Shown piece after piece: positions 25,859-34,562 of a DNA stretch of 64,000 nt. Made by a program: the position numbers and the translations under genes. A model generated the notes under the pieces. It did not search any database and was not told where the DNA came from. It saw only the letters and a list, made by a program, of their open reading frames with translations. Origin of the DNA: Acutalibacter muris (GTDB taxonomy: Bacteria > Bacillota > Clostridia > Oscillospirales > Acutalibacteraceae); NCBI RefSeq assembly GCF_002201475.1, contig NZ_CP021422.1, positions 186,001-250,000 on the forward strand. Direction: 5' to 3'. Positions within the stretch are counted from its first letter, which is position 1. The number at the start of each line of letters is the position of its first letter.

Positions 25859-26641
25859 CTACCCCAGCGCCACCTCCAGTGCCAGCATAACGGCAAACCC
25901 AGCCGCAAAGAACAGCGTCCCCAGGTTGGAATGCTCCCCAACAGACGCCTCGGGAATGAGCTCCTCCACGACAACATAAATCATAGCTCCCGCCGCGAAA
26001 CTGAGCAGATATGGCAGCGCGGGCAGAATGAACCCAGCCGCCAAAATAGTCAGCATAGCCGCCAGAGGCTCCACCACCCCGGAGAGAACGCCGTACAGAA
26101 AAGCACGCCCTTTGCCCGTTCCCTCCGCTCGGAGCGGCATGGAGATGATGGCTCCCTCCGGGAAGTTCTGCAGGGCGATGCCCAGGGACAGGGCCAGCGT
26201 ACCGGCGGCGGTAATGCCGCTGTTCCCGGAAATCCACCCCGCCAGCACCACGCCCACCGCCATTCCCTCCGGGATATTGTGCAGGGTGACCGCCAGCACC
26301 AGCATGGTCGTCCGTTTCAGCCGGGCATGAGGGCCCTCCGGCTGGTTTGTGCCCTGGTGCAGATGGGGTATCGCCCTGTCCAGCACCAGCAGGAACAGTA
26401 TGCCCAGCCAGAACCCTGTCACCGCCGGAAGGAACGCCAGCCTGCCCATATCCGCCGACTGCTCCATGGCGGGCACCAACAGGCTCCACACGGAAGCCGC
26501 CACCATGACCCCGGCGGCAAAGCCGGTTAGGGAGCGTTGGACAGCCCGGTTCAGCCCGCTTTTTATGAAGAACACACAGCCTGCCCCCAGGGAAGTGCCC
26601 AGAAAGGGGAGCAGTAATTCTGCCAGAACGTTTCGTACCAT
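25859..26641 (-). CDS. ZIP-family divalent metal transporter
   Basis: A 260-aa membrane protein with about eight hydrophobic helices. The family signature HNIPEGMAVGVV in helix 4 and NFPEGAIISMPL in helix 5 provide the HNxPEG metal-site residues of the ZupT/GufA branch of ZIP transporters (Zn, Fe, Mn uptake). The central loop is short and charged (HLHQGTNQPEG). It is the last gene of a minus-strand series with the ABC pair and DUF454. If it is part of the same transcript it would share the GTTAG-type operator (inference). Confidence 0.85.
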   Translation of the reverse strand: MVRNVLAELLLPFLGTSLGAGCVFFIKSGLNRAVQRSLTGFAAGVMVAASVWSLLVPAMEQSADMGRLAFLPAVTGFWLGILFLLVLDRAIPHLHQGTNQPEGPHARLKRTTMLVLAVTLHNIPEGMAVGVVLAGWISGNSGITAAGTLALSLGIALQNFPEGAIISMPLRAEGTGKGRAFLYGVLSGVVEPLAAMLTILAAGFILPALPYLLSFAAGAMIYVVVEELIPEASVGEHSNLGTLFFAAGFAVMLALEVALG

Positions 26642-26716
26642 TTTCAGCGTTCGCCTCCTGCGTTACGTTTGGGTGCTGTGTACATTATGCGCCGTTGTCA
26701 GCTTGAAATACTCCCG

Positions 26717-27097
26717 TCAGCCGTCTGCCGGAATCGTCCTGACCCCAAAGCAAAAATACAGGATATGGAACACCCACACGCACCCCAGCACGATGCGGCC
26801 CACCGGCACGGCGTGCATCATCACAAAGCCGATGGACATGAGCAAAGTCACCGTCACCATAATGCGCACCTTTGTCTTTTTCGTCATACCCTTGCCCTGG
26901 ACAAAGCTCTCCAGGTTCTCCTTATAGAGCTTCGTCCCCTTGAACCATCTGTCCAAGCGCTCTGAACTGCGGGCAAAGCAGAACGCCGCCAGCAGTAAAA
27001 ACGGAAACGCGGGCATTAAGGGCAGAACCGCCCCCACCGCACCCAGCCCAACGCCAACACCTCCTAAAACTATGTACCCGATTTTCCTGATTCTCAT
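26717..27097 (-). CDS. DUF454 (YbaN) small membrane protein
   Basis: A 126-aa protein starting at ATG 27097 behind TTGGAGGAACAG. It has two N-terminal hydrophobic segments around GAVGAVLPLMPAFPFLLLAA, FCFARSSERLD, and the conserved VQGKGMTKKTKVRI, all typical of DUF454. Its function is unknown, but it frequently adjoins transport and iron-related genes. Its ATG overlaps the stop of the upstream 49-aa ORF. Confidence 0.85.
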   Translation of the reverse strand: MRIRKIGYIVLGGVGVGLGAVGAVLPLMPAFPFLLLAAFCFARSSERLDRWFKGTKLYKENLESFVQGKGMTKKTKVRIMVTVTLLMSIGFVMMHAVPVGRIVLGCVWVFHILYFCFGVRTIPADG

Positions 27098-27243
27098 ATC
27101 TGTTCCTCCAATCTGCGTCTTTCGTTTCTGGTTTCTATCACGTGCCGCACCGCCTGCACTGGGCAGACAAAGAGCCTCCTGGGTCCTGAAAAGCACATCA
27201 CCGCCCGTATCTTCTCCCGCTCCCGCTTTGTGTTTGTGTCCAT
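27094..27243 (-). CDS. 49-aa ORF coupled between ABC and DUF454 genes
   Basis: ATG 27243 overlaps the stop of the ABC gene (TAATG), and its own TGA overlaps the DUF454 start (ATGA). The peptide (MDTNTKREREKIRAVMCFSG, PRRLFVCPVQAVRHVIETRN, ERRRLEEQI) is basic with two Cys. I recognise no family. Double translational coupling supports expression. Confidence 0.5.
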   Translation of the reverse strand: MDTNTKREREKIRAVMCFSGPRRLFVCPVQAVRHVIETRNERRRLEEQI

Positions 27244-28898
27244 TAGCTCAGCCTCCCGTTTTCCACCGAGTACACCTGGTCTGCTATGCGCATGGTGCTC
27301 TGCCGGTGGGACACCAGCACCACGGTCTTACCATCCCGCTCCTGGCCCAGGGACTTCAAAATCACCGCCTCGTTCAGGCTGTCCAGGTTACTGGTGGGTT
27401 CGTCCAGGAGCATCAGCGGCGCGTTATGGAGAAAAGCTCTCGCCAGTCCCAGTCGCTGGCGCTCCCCGCCGGAGAGGGTACCGCCCAGCTCGCCCACGGG
27501 AGTGTCATAGCCCTTGGGCAGGGTCATGATGAAGTTATGGACAGCGGCCTTTTTGCAGGCGGCAATGATCTCCTCGTCTGTAGCGTCCAGCTTTGCAATG
27601 CGCAGGTTATTGCGAAGGCTGTCGTGAAACAGATGGGTCTCCTGGGTGACAAAGCTCTCCATGTCCCGGAGGTTTCGAGTGTTGATTTGCCCCACCTCCC
27701 GGCCCGAGACCTGCACCTGACCCGGCCTTGCCCGCCAGAAGCGCATGAGCAGCTTTAAGAAGGTAGACTTGCCACTGCCGCTTCTGCCCACTATACCGAC
27801 AACCTGCCCCTTGGGAATGTCCAGGCTCAGCCCGCTGAGTACCTCTTCGCCGCCATAGGAAAAGCTGAGATTTTCCGCCGCCGCGCCGGTGAACTCCACC
27901 TGGGTCTGACCGCTGACCTCCTCCACCAAAGGCGCTTCGTCCAGAAGGTCCAAGACCCGGTTGCCAGCAGCAAAGGTACTCTGCAAGGTGCTGCCCAGGT
28001 TCGCCAGGGCCACGCAGGGGCCAAAGCTGCTCATCAGGGCCACCGTGGGGATAAGCACTCCGGCAAATCCCACCTGCCCCTGGCTGTACAGTGCCGCCGA
28101 GGCGAAAAGCATTGCTAAATCCAGCAGAAGGATCACCGTGTTTGTGGCCGCCATGCTCCGTCCCGCCTTGCGCTTCCTTCTGGACTCGCTCTCTGAGAGA
28201 GCATCGGTGCGGGCATTCATTTGGGCAAGGCGGGCCTCCCCCTGGCCGTACTGGAGGGTCTCGTCCAGCCCCCGCAGGCTGTCCAGCACAAAGGCGCTCA
28301 GCTCCCCGGACTCCTGCCGGAATACCATGCCCTCCTCCCCGCTGAACCGGGAGGTCAGAAGTGGCACGGCCAGCCCCACAACGGCATAAGCGAACAGAGC
28401 CAGCAGCCCCAGCGCCCAGTGGCAGCTGCCGATGAACAGGCACATCACCACCGTAAACAGCCCGGCAATGGCCGCCGGGGAGATGGTGTGGGCGTAGAAC
28501 ACCTCCAGCAGTTCAATATCTGACGTGATGACCGAGATAAGGTCACCCCGGTCGCGACCCTCCAGCTTGGCGGGGCACAGACGCCGCAGGGCGCGGAACA
28601 CCCGGTCCCTTATGAGCGCCAGCAGCTTGAAGGCGATAAAGTGGTTGCTGGCCTGCTCGGCATAGCGCAAAAGGCCCCGCAACAAGGCGAACACGCCCAC
28701 GGAAATGAAAATGGCAGTCAGGCTGAAGGGCGTGTCAAACTGCAATAAATCCAGCACCGCATACCCGCCGAAGATGGTGATGAACGCCGCGCACAGGTGA
28801 CCGGCAAGGCCCATCCCAATCGCCAGCGCCATGAACCCGGCTAAAGGCTGTACCAGCCCTATCAGCCGCAGCATTACCTTGAATCCGCTCCTTTTCAT
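27243..28898 (-). CDS. ABC half-transporter (second of pair)
   Basis: A 551-aa type IV-fold ABC protein with an N-terminal six-helix domain (about 15-300), Walker A GRSGSGKST, signature LSGGERQRLGLAR, Walker B LMLLDEPTSN and H-loop LVSHR. It begins one base after the stop of the preceding half-transporter, so they form a heterodimer. The pair resembles CydDC/IrtAB/YbtPQ-type proteins. The metal-type operator upstream of the operon favours a siderophore or metal-related role over cytochrome assembly (inference). Confidence 0.85.
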   Translation of the reverse strand: MKRSGFKVMLRLIGLVQPLAGFMALAIGMGLAGHLCAAFITIFGGYAVLDLLQFDTPFSLTAIFISVGVFALLRGLLRYAEQASNHFIAFKLLALIRDRVFRALRRLCPAKLEGRDRGDLISVITSDIELLEVFYAHTISPAAIAGLFTVVMCLFIGSCHWALGLLALFAYAVVGLAVPLLTSRFSGEEGMVFRQESGELSAFVLDSLRGLDETLQYGQGEARLAQMNARTDALSESESRRKRKAGRSMAATNTVILLLDLAMLFASAALYSQGQVGFAGVLIPTVALMSSFGPCVALANLGSTLQSTFAAGNRVLDLLDEAPLVEEVSGQTQVEFTGAAAENLSFSYGGEEVLSGLSLDIPKGQVVGIVGRSGSGKSTFLKLLMRFWRARPGQVQVSGREVGQINTRNLRDMESFVTQETHLFHDSLRNNLRIAKLDATDEEIIAACKKAAVHNFIMTLPKGYDTPVGELGGTLSGGERQRLGLARAFLHNAPLMLLDEPTSNLDSLNEAVILKSLGQERDGKTVVLVSHRQSTMRIADQVYSVENGRLS

Positions 28899-30626
28899 TC
28901 AGATGGCCTCCCTTCCGTAGTTCTCCAAAGACTGCTGGGCGTTCCAGAGGGCGGCGTAAGCGCCCCGCTTATCCAGCAGCTCATAGTGTGTACCGCGCTC
29001 CACAACGCGGCCCTTTTCCACCACATAAATGTTGTCCGCGCCGATCACATTGGCCAGCCGGTGGGAGATGAGAATGACCGTCTTTTCCCTGGCCAGTTGG
29101 TGAATCTCTGCCATAATGTCGTTCTCGCTCTCCACGTCGATGTTGGAGGTGGCCTCGTCGAAGACGTACACTGGACTGTCGTGGAGCAGCGCCCGGGCCA
29201 GGGCCAGCCGCTGCCGCTGGCCCCCGGAGAGGTTTGCACCCTGCTCGGTGAGGGGGGTGTCAAGGCCCTTCTCCTGCCGGAGGAAACCGTCCAGCTTCAC
29301 CTTTTCCAGCGCCGCCCAGAGTTCATCGTCCGTGGCATCGGGCCTGCCCATCTGCAGGTTCTCCCGCACCGTTCCCTTGAACAGATAGCTCTGGTGGCTG
29401 ATATATGTGATGTTTTTCATCAGACTTGCTTCGGCAATGTCCGTCAGCTCCGCGCCGCCAATCTGGAGGGAGCCGGTATATCCCCGGTTCCGTCCCATGA
29501 GAAGCCCGGCGACGGTGCTCTTGCCGCAGCCGGATTCTCCTACGACAGCGGTAAAGCCGCCTTTAGGCACAGCTAACTCGATGTCATGAAGAAGGGGCCG
29601 GTCAGGCTCGTAAGCAAAGCCTAGGCCAGTGCAGGTAATGGAGCAGTCCTCTGGAAAAGGAGCCGCGCCCTGCTCCGGCTCGGGCAGATCCAGCAGACGG
29701 AAAATCTTCTCGCTGGCAGCCATGCCGTTCATGGCGATGTGGAAAAAGCTGCCCAGCTGCCGCATGGGAATGAAAAAGTCCGCGGACAACAGGATAATGA
29801 GCAGGCATCCGGCCAAGTCCGCCCGCCCGGCCCGGTACTGGGTCACGGACAGCACCACCCCCAGGGCCGCGCCGCCGTAGGCGATCAGGTCCATGATGGT
29901 GATGGAGTTCAGCTGCATGGTCAACACCTTCATGGTGATTCGCCGGAAGCTCTCGGCCTCCCGGTTCATCTCCTCCTGCTTGAAACCATCGGACTGGTAG
30001 ATTTTTAAGGTTGTTAAGCCTTGCAGGTTTTCCAGAAAGGTGTCGCCCAAAGCGGTATATTGCCCCCAGTATTTGGCGAGCAGCTTCTTGGCCCAGGTCT
30101 GCACGGCGGCGATGGCTATGGGAATCAGCGGCACGCACACCAGCAGCACCACCGCCGAGGGTACGTTTACTGTGCACAGGTAGGCGAATAGGGTCAGCGG
30201 GGCCAGCAGGGCGTAGAAGAACTGGGGCAGGTACGCCCCGAAGTAGGTCTCCAGCTGGTCTACTCCCTCCACCGCCACCTGAACCACCTCGGCGGTGCTG
30301 GCGCTCTGGCGATAGCCAGCCCCCAGCCGGAGGAGCTTGCGGTAGATAAGCTCCCGCAAGGTGCGCTTGACGGCCTTGGACGAGAGATAGCCCATGCGGC
30401 TGGCCCCCACTGTGCAGGAGAACCGAACGACGACGGCTCCTGCCGCTACCGCTGCCGTCAGGCCGATTTGACCAGTCTCACCAAGGGCCAGTGCGGCCAA
30501 AAGGGCTGTTATAGCAGTCATCAGGGCTATGTTTGCCAACAGGGAAAGCCATTGCAGGGCTATGTTCCCGGCCACATATTTCCGGCTCTCGGGGACCGTA
30601 CCGATTAGGCGCTTGTTGATCATCAT
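28899..30626 (-). CDS. ABC half-transporter (first of pair)
   Basis: A 575-aa protein starting at ATG 30626 behind AAGAGGTGAATC. It has a membrane domain (about 20-310), Walker A GESGCGKST, signature LSGGQRQRLALAR, Walker B VYVFDEATSN and H-loop LISHR. First gene of the minus-strand operon ABC-ABC-49aa-DUF454-ZIP. Its promoter carries GTTAG-N6-CTAAC elements shared with the flavin, siderophore and flavodoxin operons. Confidence 0.85.
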   Translation of the reverse strand: MMINKRLIGTVPESRKYVAGNIALQWLSLLANIALMTAITALLAALALGETGQIGLTAAVAAGAVVVRFSCTVGASRMGYLSSKAVKRTLRELIYRKLLRLGAGYRQSASTAEVVQVAVEGVDQLETYFGAYLPQFFYALLAPLTLFAYLCTVNVPSAVVLLVCVPLIPIAIAAVQTWAKKLLAKYWGQYTALGDTFLENLQGLTTLKIYQSDGFKQEEMNREAESFRRITMKVLTMQLNSITIMDLIAYGGAALGVVLSVTQYRAGRADLAGCLLIILLSADFFIPMRQLGSFFHIAMNGMAASEKIFRLLDLPEPEQGAAPFPEDCSITCTGLGFAYEPDRPLLHDIELAVPKGGFTAVVGESGCGKSTVAGLLMGRNRGYTGSLQIGGAELTDIAEASLMKNITYISHQSYLFKGTVRENLQMGRPDATDDELWAALEKVKLDGFLRQEKGLDTPLTEQGANLSGGQRQRLALARALLHDSPVYVFDEATSNIDVESENDIMAEIHQLAREKTVILISHRLANVIGADNIYVVEKGRVVERGTHYELLDKRGAYAALWNAQQSLENYGREAI

Positions 30627-30646
30627 AAATCAGATTCACCTCTTAG

Positions 30647-30738
30647 CTAATTCACGCTAACTGCGCGGGGATATAATAGCGCTTTAATTAGTTTACGCTA
30701 ACTGTATCCAGTTTACTATCCCGCACGCTTTTTGTCAA
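30647..30738 (-). promoter_or_regulatory. Promoter with GTTAG-type operators, ABC operon
   Basis: Minus strand: TTGACA (complement of 30733-30738), 17 bp, TAAACT (30710-30715). Seven bases downstream lies the operator TTAG-TTTACG-CTAAC (30688-30702). A diverged direct copy, TAATTCACGCTAACTG, lies at 30648-30663, 40-41 bp further on. Confidence 0.7.
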
Positions 30739-30884
30739 CCAAATTTTTTGAGCAAACGCAAGGAGGAGGCGCGATAAACGCGTCCCCTCCCCTTCGCCCG
30801 AATGCACGAAAGTGCACTTACCCAAGATATTTACAAATAACCACCGCAGCCCTCTCTGCCCCTATCGAACTGTCTATGCTCAAC

Positions 30885-31556
30885 TCATAATGGTGAGGGT
30901 CGCCCCAGTCCTGCCCAGAGATTAATGACTGTAATCACCACAATGGATAGCTGCGTCAGGAAGCTGGACGCGCCCAGAGCCATCACCTGCCGGAGAAGCT
31001 TACCCCTCGGCTTGAAGCTGCCGCCGCATATGCGGAAGGTCTTACTCCTGGCAAGATAGGCCGCGCAGATTAAGAAGCTGACAAACTGCCCTAAAATCGT
31101 GGCCCAGGCCGCTCCCTTTATCCCCATATCCAGTACAAAAATCGCCACCGGGTCTCCAATAATATTCAGCACCGCGCCCACCAGCATGGCTCCCATAGCG
31201 TACTGGGGGCTGCCCTCCGCGCGGATAATAGAGGCCAGGGTGTTTTGCACCAGGGCCAGGGGCATCATGGCGTAGATGATAAAGCCGCAGTCATGGGCCA
31301 GGGAAAGGTTTTGCCCGGTGGCCCCAATCAGCTGGAGCAGGCCGTCGCCCCAGGTATAGCCTATGGCAATAATTACCACCCCGCCAAGAAAAGAGCCAAG
31401 AATGGCGTTGCCCAGATAGCCCACGCCGTTGCCTACAAAAATCTGGTCCACAATGTTGTATAGGCAGGAAATAATCAGTGAAAAGATACATGGGAGGGCA
31501 AATTTCCCCAGCAGCCTGCCAACCTTTTCCGTGCCAAGATAGACGCTGTCTTGCAT
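30885..31556 (-). pseudogene. MATE-family efflux protein, truncated
   Basis: 223 codons from ATG 31556. It begins like MATE/NorM proteins (GRLLGKFALPCIFSLIISCL, YNIVDQIFVGNGVGYLGNA), then jumps over a stretch around GSFLGGVVIIAIGYTWGDG, and breaks off after ITVINLWAGLGRPSPL. MATE proteins are about 450 aa, so about half is missing. It is divergent from the MarR gene and probably was its regulatory target. Confidence 0.8.
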
Positions 31557-31803
31557 AAAAAACCTCCTGAAAATGCCAAGGGCAGCACACGCCGGATGTG
31601 TGCCGCCCTTGGCCTCCCCAAAAGAACAGACACACGCCGCTTTTCCGTACCGTAATCAGGCTTACGCGCGGGAGCCGCGCTGCGTGTGTCGTTGAAGGGC
31701 TGTATTTTGTTTGCCTTTAAATTGTAGCAGATTTGTGCTTGGGAAGTCAAATAGGCATTTTGCACAAAGGTTTTCCTGCTTCGGGCTGCGGGTAAAAAAT
31801 CAA

Positions 31804-31853
31804 AAGGTACCTTGACAACCAACAGTCGTAGAGTTATAATATCAAGGTACCTA
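31804..31853 (+). promoter_or_regulatory. MarR gene promoter with twin AAGGTACCT operators
   Basis: TTGACA (31812-31817), 17 bp, TATAAT (31835-31840). The decamers AAGGTACCTT (31804-31813, overlapping the -35) and AAGGTACCTA (31844-31853, just after the -10) are exactly 40 bp apart, about four helical turns, a layout fit for autorepression. Confidence 0.75.
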
Positions 31854-31879
31854 ATGCAAATTTGAAAGGAGCTCTCTGT

Positions 31880-32524
31880 ATGAGACACAAGGAAAACTAC
31901 GAAAAGCATGTGGCCCAGCGCCGGGCACACTATGAGAGTGAGGACACAAACGGCAGGCTGGTCATCAACCTGCGGGACATCAGCCACACCATGCGGGATT
32001 TGTCCGAGGGGCGGGGCAGCCAGAAACGCGTTTTGATTTTGCTTTTAGAAACTGGCCCCATTACCCAGCGAGAGCTGACAGAGCGGCTGGGCATCCAGCC
32101 CGGGTCCGCCAGCGAGGTGGTCGCCAAGCTGGAAAACGCAGGACTGCTTACCCGCACGGAGAGCGAAAGCGACCGCCGCACGGTGGACGTTACCATGACC
32201 GGGGAGGGTGAGAGACAGGCGAAAGAGGCAAAAAGTCAGCGGGAGGGACGGCACAGGGAGATGTTCGCGGCCTTGTCCGAGGAGGAGAAATCCCAGCTGT
32301 TGGGGCTTTTGGAAAAGGTCAACAGGGATTGGGAGTCCCGCTACGCGCAACGGCAGTGCCATCACCAGGGCCGCCATGGGAAACACGGCCCCCACAGTGA
32401 ACAGGAGGGCCATGAGCTCCGCCACGAGGGCAGCGCGGAGGACCGGCCCCACTGCAACCACGACTGCCTAAACTGCCCAAACCCCTGCGGGAAAGGCAGG
32501 GCCCTTCGGGAAAGCGGCAGGTAG
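31880..32524 (+). CDS. MarR-family regulator with His/Cys-rich tail
   Basis: A 214-aa protein from ATG 31880 behind TTGAAAGGAG. The winged-helix DNA-binding core is ETGPITQRELTERLGIQPGS, ASEVVAKLENAGLLTRTESE, SDRRTVDVTMTGEG. After the dimerisation helix (about residue 150) comes an unusual tail rich in His and Cys (QCHHQGRHGKHGPH, HCNHDCLNCPNPCGKG), suggesting metal binding. It sits between a divergent MATE gene and a downstream ABC exporter gene, which MarR proteins commonly control. Its own promoter carries two AAGGTACCT elements. Confidence 0.85.
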   Translation: MRHKENYEKHVAQRRAHYESEDTNGRLVINLRDISHTMRDLSEGRGSQKRVLILLLETGPITQRELTERLGIQPGSASEVVAKLENAGLLTRTESESDRRTVDVTMTGEGERQAKEAKSQREGRHREMFAALSEEEKSQLLGLLEKVNRDWESRYAQRQCHHQGRHGKHGPHSEQEGHELRHEGSAEDRPHCNHDCLNCPNPCGKGRALRESGR

Positions 32525-32529
32525 GCTCC

Positions 32530-34277
32530 ATGTGGAAATATGTCAAAAGATACCTGCCGCTGGCGGTCCTTGCCGGACTCTTCATGATGGGAGAAGTACT
32601 GATGGATCTGGTGCAGCCCGGCATTATGAGCCGTATCGTGGACGATGGCGTGCTGGGGATGAACGGAGATGGCCTAGGGGATTTATCCTTGGTTTGGACC
32701 TTGGGCTTGCAAATGATTGGGCTGGTATTGTTCGGCGGCCTATGCGGCTCCATGAACAATGTGTTTGTCCATTTGTCCGGGGCATGGTCCGCTGTGTGTT
32801 TTTGACACTGGGCAGCATCACGTTTATGTTCCTGCTCAACCGCGCGTTTGGTTTTATTATGCTGTGCGCGTTCCCATTTATTGTGGGCGTTTTAGCATTC
32901 TGCCTATGGAAAGCGAACCCGCTTTTCCTACGCCTCCAGGCCCAGCTTGATAGGCTCAACTCCATTATGCAGGAGGACGTTTCCGGCCTCCGCATCATCA
33001 AGGCCTGCGTGCGGGAATTATATGAAAAGGCCCGCTTCGGCAAGGCCAACGATGAACTGATCAAGATACAGCTGGGGGTACTGGTGGTTTTCACCTTTAT
33101 GAACCCGGCTATAAACGCCTTGATGTACCTGACGGTAGCCGCCATCTGCCTTTCCGGCTTCCGGCAGGTAAGCAGCGGCGGCGCGACCTCTGGGGTCATT
33201 ATGGCGGCCATCACTTACACCACCCAGCTGCTTCACGGCCTCCTTATGCTGGTCATGCTGTTTCAGAGTATCTCAAAAGGACTGGCCTCCTGGAAACGGG
33301 TCAAAGAGCTTCTGGATTCCCGGCCCGAACTGGAAAACGGCAGTTTTGCCGGTAGTGTAGAGCTGCGGGGGGCTGTGGAGTTTCGCGACGTAAGCTTTTG
33401 CTACCCCGGCAGTGGGCGTTTGGTCCTGAAAAATATCAATTTGAAAATAGCCCCGGGTGAAACCGTCGCCATTATGGGCGCTACCGGTTGCGGCAAGACC
33501 AGCCTGGCAAACCTGATCCCCCGCTTTTACGACGCGCAGTCCGGCGCGGTGCTGGTGGACGTACCCGGTTCCGGCTGGAGCGGCGCACAAGGGTATGCCC
33601 ATGTGCCGAAAATGGTAGAACTTGCCAAATTGGGCTTTGTAGTGGCCAGCCTTGAGTATCGGGGGACTTACAAGGAGGATGTGCGTTTTCCCGCTGCCGT
33701 GCAGGACACCAAAGAGGCCATCCGCTTCCTGAGGGCCAATGCGGAAACGTATCATGTAGACCCCGCTCACGTAATGCTGCTGGGCGATTCCTCTGGCGGC
33801 CACACGGTGGCTATGGCTGCTCTTACCGGGAACGAGGAACGCTTTAACATAGGCGAACATTTGGATCAAAGCACCGAGGTGGAGTCCTGCGTCATTTTCT
33901 ACGGGCCAAACGATTTGCTGAACCTTGTGCCTGACCGTCTGGCAGAACACAAGAAGCTCCGGCCCGGCGAGGGCGAGTTCCCCTTTGAGGCCAGGGAGAT
34001 TTTCAAGGAGGATTTTCGACAGAATCCCGAAGGGATGCTGTCCGACGCCAGCCCCATCAACTATATCGAGAGGGCAGAAAAACTGCCGGCGTTTCTGTTC
34101 CTTCAGGGTGAGGAGGACCCTATCCTCCCTATGCGGCAGGGACTGCGCTTCTGTGAGAAAGTGCGGGAGCATGGTGGCCGGGCCGAGTTTGTGAAAGTTT
34201 GCGGCGCGGGCCACGGCACCGGCTGCTGGACGAAAGAGGTTATGGAGATGGTGGGGCAGTTCCTTAGAGCGTACTAA
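32530..34277 (+). pseudogene. Chimeric remnant: ABC exporter fused to alpha/beta hydrolase
   Basis: The first frame (from ATG 32530, 5 bp after the MarR stop) is an ABC exporter N-terminus (LVQPGIMSRIVDDGVLGMN). Near 32790 a deletion shifts the frame, and the membrane domain continues (FLTLGSITFMFLLNRAFGF, DRLNSIMQEDVSGLRIIKAC) into Walker A MGATGCGKTS. At about 33560, after GAVLVD, the sequence joins in frame to an esterase/hydrolase (GFVVASLEYRGTYKEDVRFP, GDSSGGHTVAM nucleophile elbow, EEDPILP, GAGHG). Signature, Walker B and H-loop are absent. The chimera runs open from the shift to 34277, but ABC function is lost. The hydrolase lacks its start. Confidence 0.8.
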
Positions 34278-34323
34278 AACGTTTAATAATGTGCCCATGA
34301 GCAGTTAAAATACCGACATTAGC

Positions 34324-34361
34324 TAAAGTCCCCGGGATTCATCGGAGTTCCGGGGACTTTA
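34324..34361 (+). terminator. Terminator before the flavin redox locus
   Basis: TAAAGTCCCCGG (34324-34335) / CCGGGGACTTTA (34350-34361), followed by TTTCTCTGTCTTTTTT. Confidence 0.8.
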
Positions 34362-34403
34362 TTTCTCTGTCTTTTTTACAAGGGGAAAATCTGGAAAAAG
34401 TGC

Positions 34404-34489
34404 TTGACTTTTTGTTTTGGATGATGTATACTGACAAAGGTTAGTGATAACTAACCTTTTACTTTCCAAATGCGTTAGTTATGGCTAAC
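34404..34489 (+). promoter_or_regulatory. Promoter with two GTTAG-N6-CTAAC operators, flavin redox operon
   Basis: TTGACT (34404-34409), 17 bp, TATACT (34427-34432). Operator 1 has 9-bp arms AAAGGTTAG (34436-34444) and CTAACCTTT (34451-34459) around TGATAA. Operator 2 is GTTAG-TTATGG-CTAAC (34474-34489). Both would block initiation or early elongation. Confidence 0.8.
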
Positions 34490-34562
34490 AGCATATGAGC
34501 TCCGGGCATCCGCGGTAATCCCTGGCAGCTCCGCACCAAAAATCTATGAAAGAGGTACAAAT

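Noticed and set aside
28899..30626. cydD/cydC naming for the ABC pair
   Set aside because: Architecture fits, but no cytochrome bd genes are nearby and the metal-type operator points elsewhere, so no symbol was given.
33273..34298. 341-codon minus-strand frame opposite the hydrolase part of the chimera
   Set aside because: The plus strand shows clear ABC and hydrolase motifs; the antisense frame shows none.
34436..34489. Classical DtxR or Fur box upstream of the flavin operon
   Set aside because: The half-site GGTTAG resembles DtxR boxes, but the 6-bp spacer does not match the 1-bp spacing, and the Fur consensus is absent; the regulator is left open.
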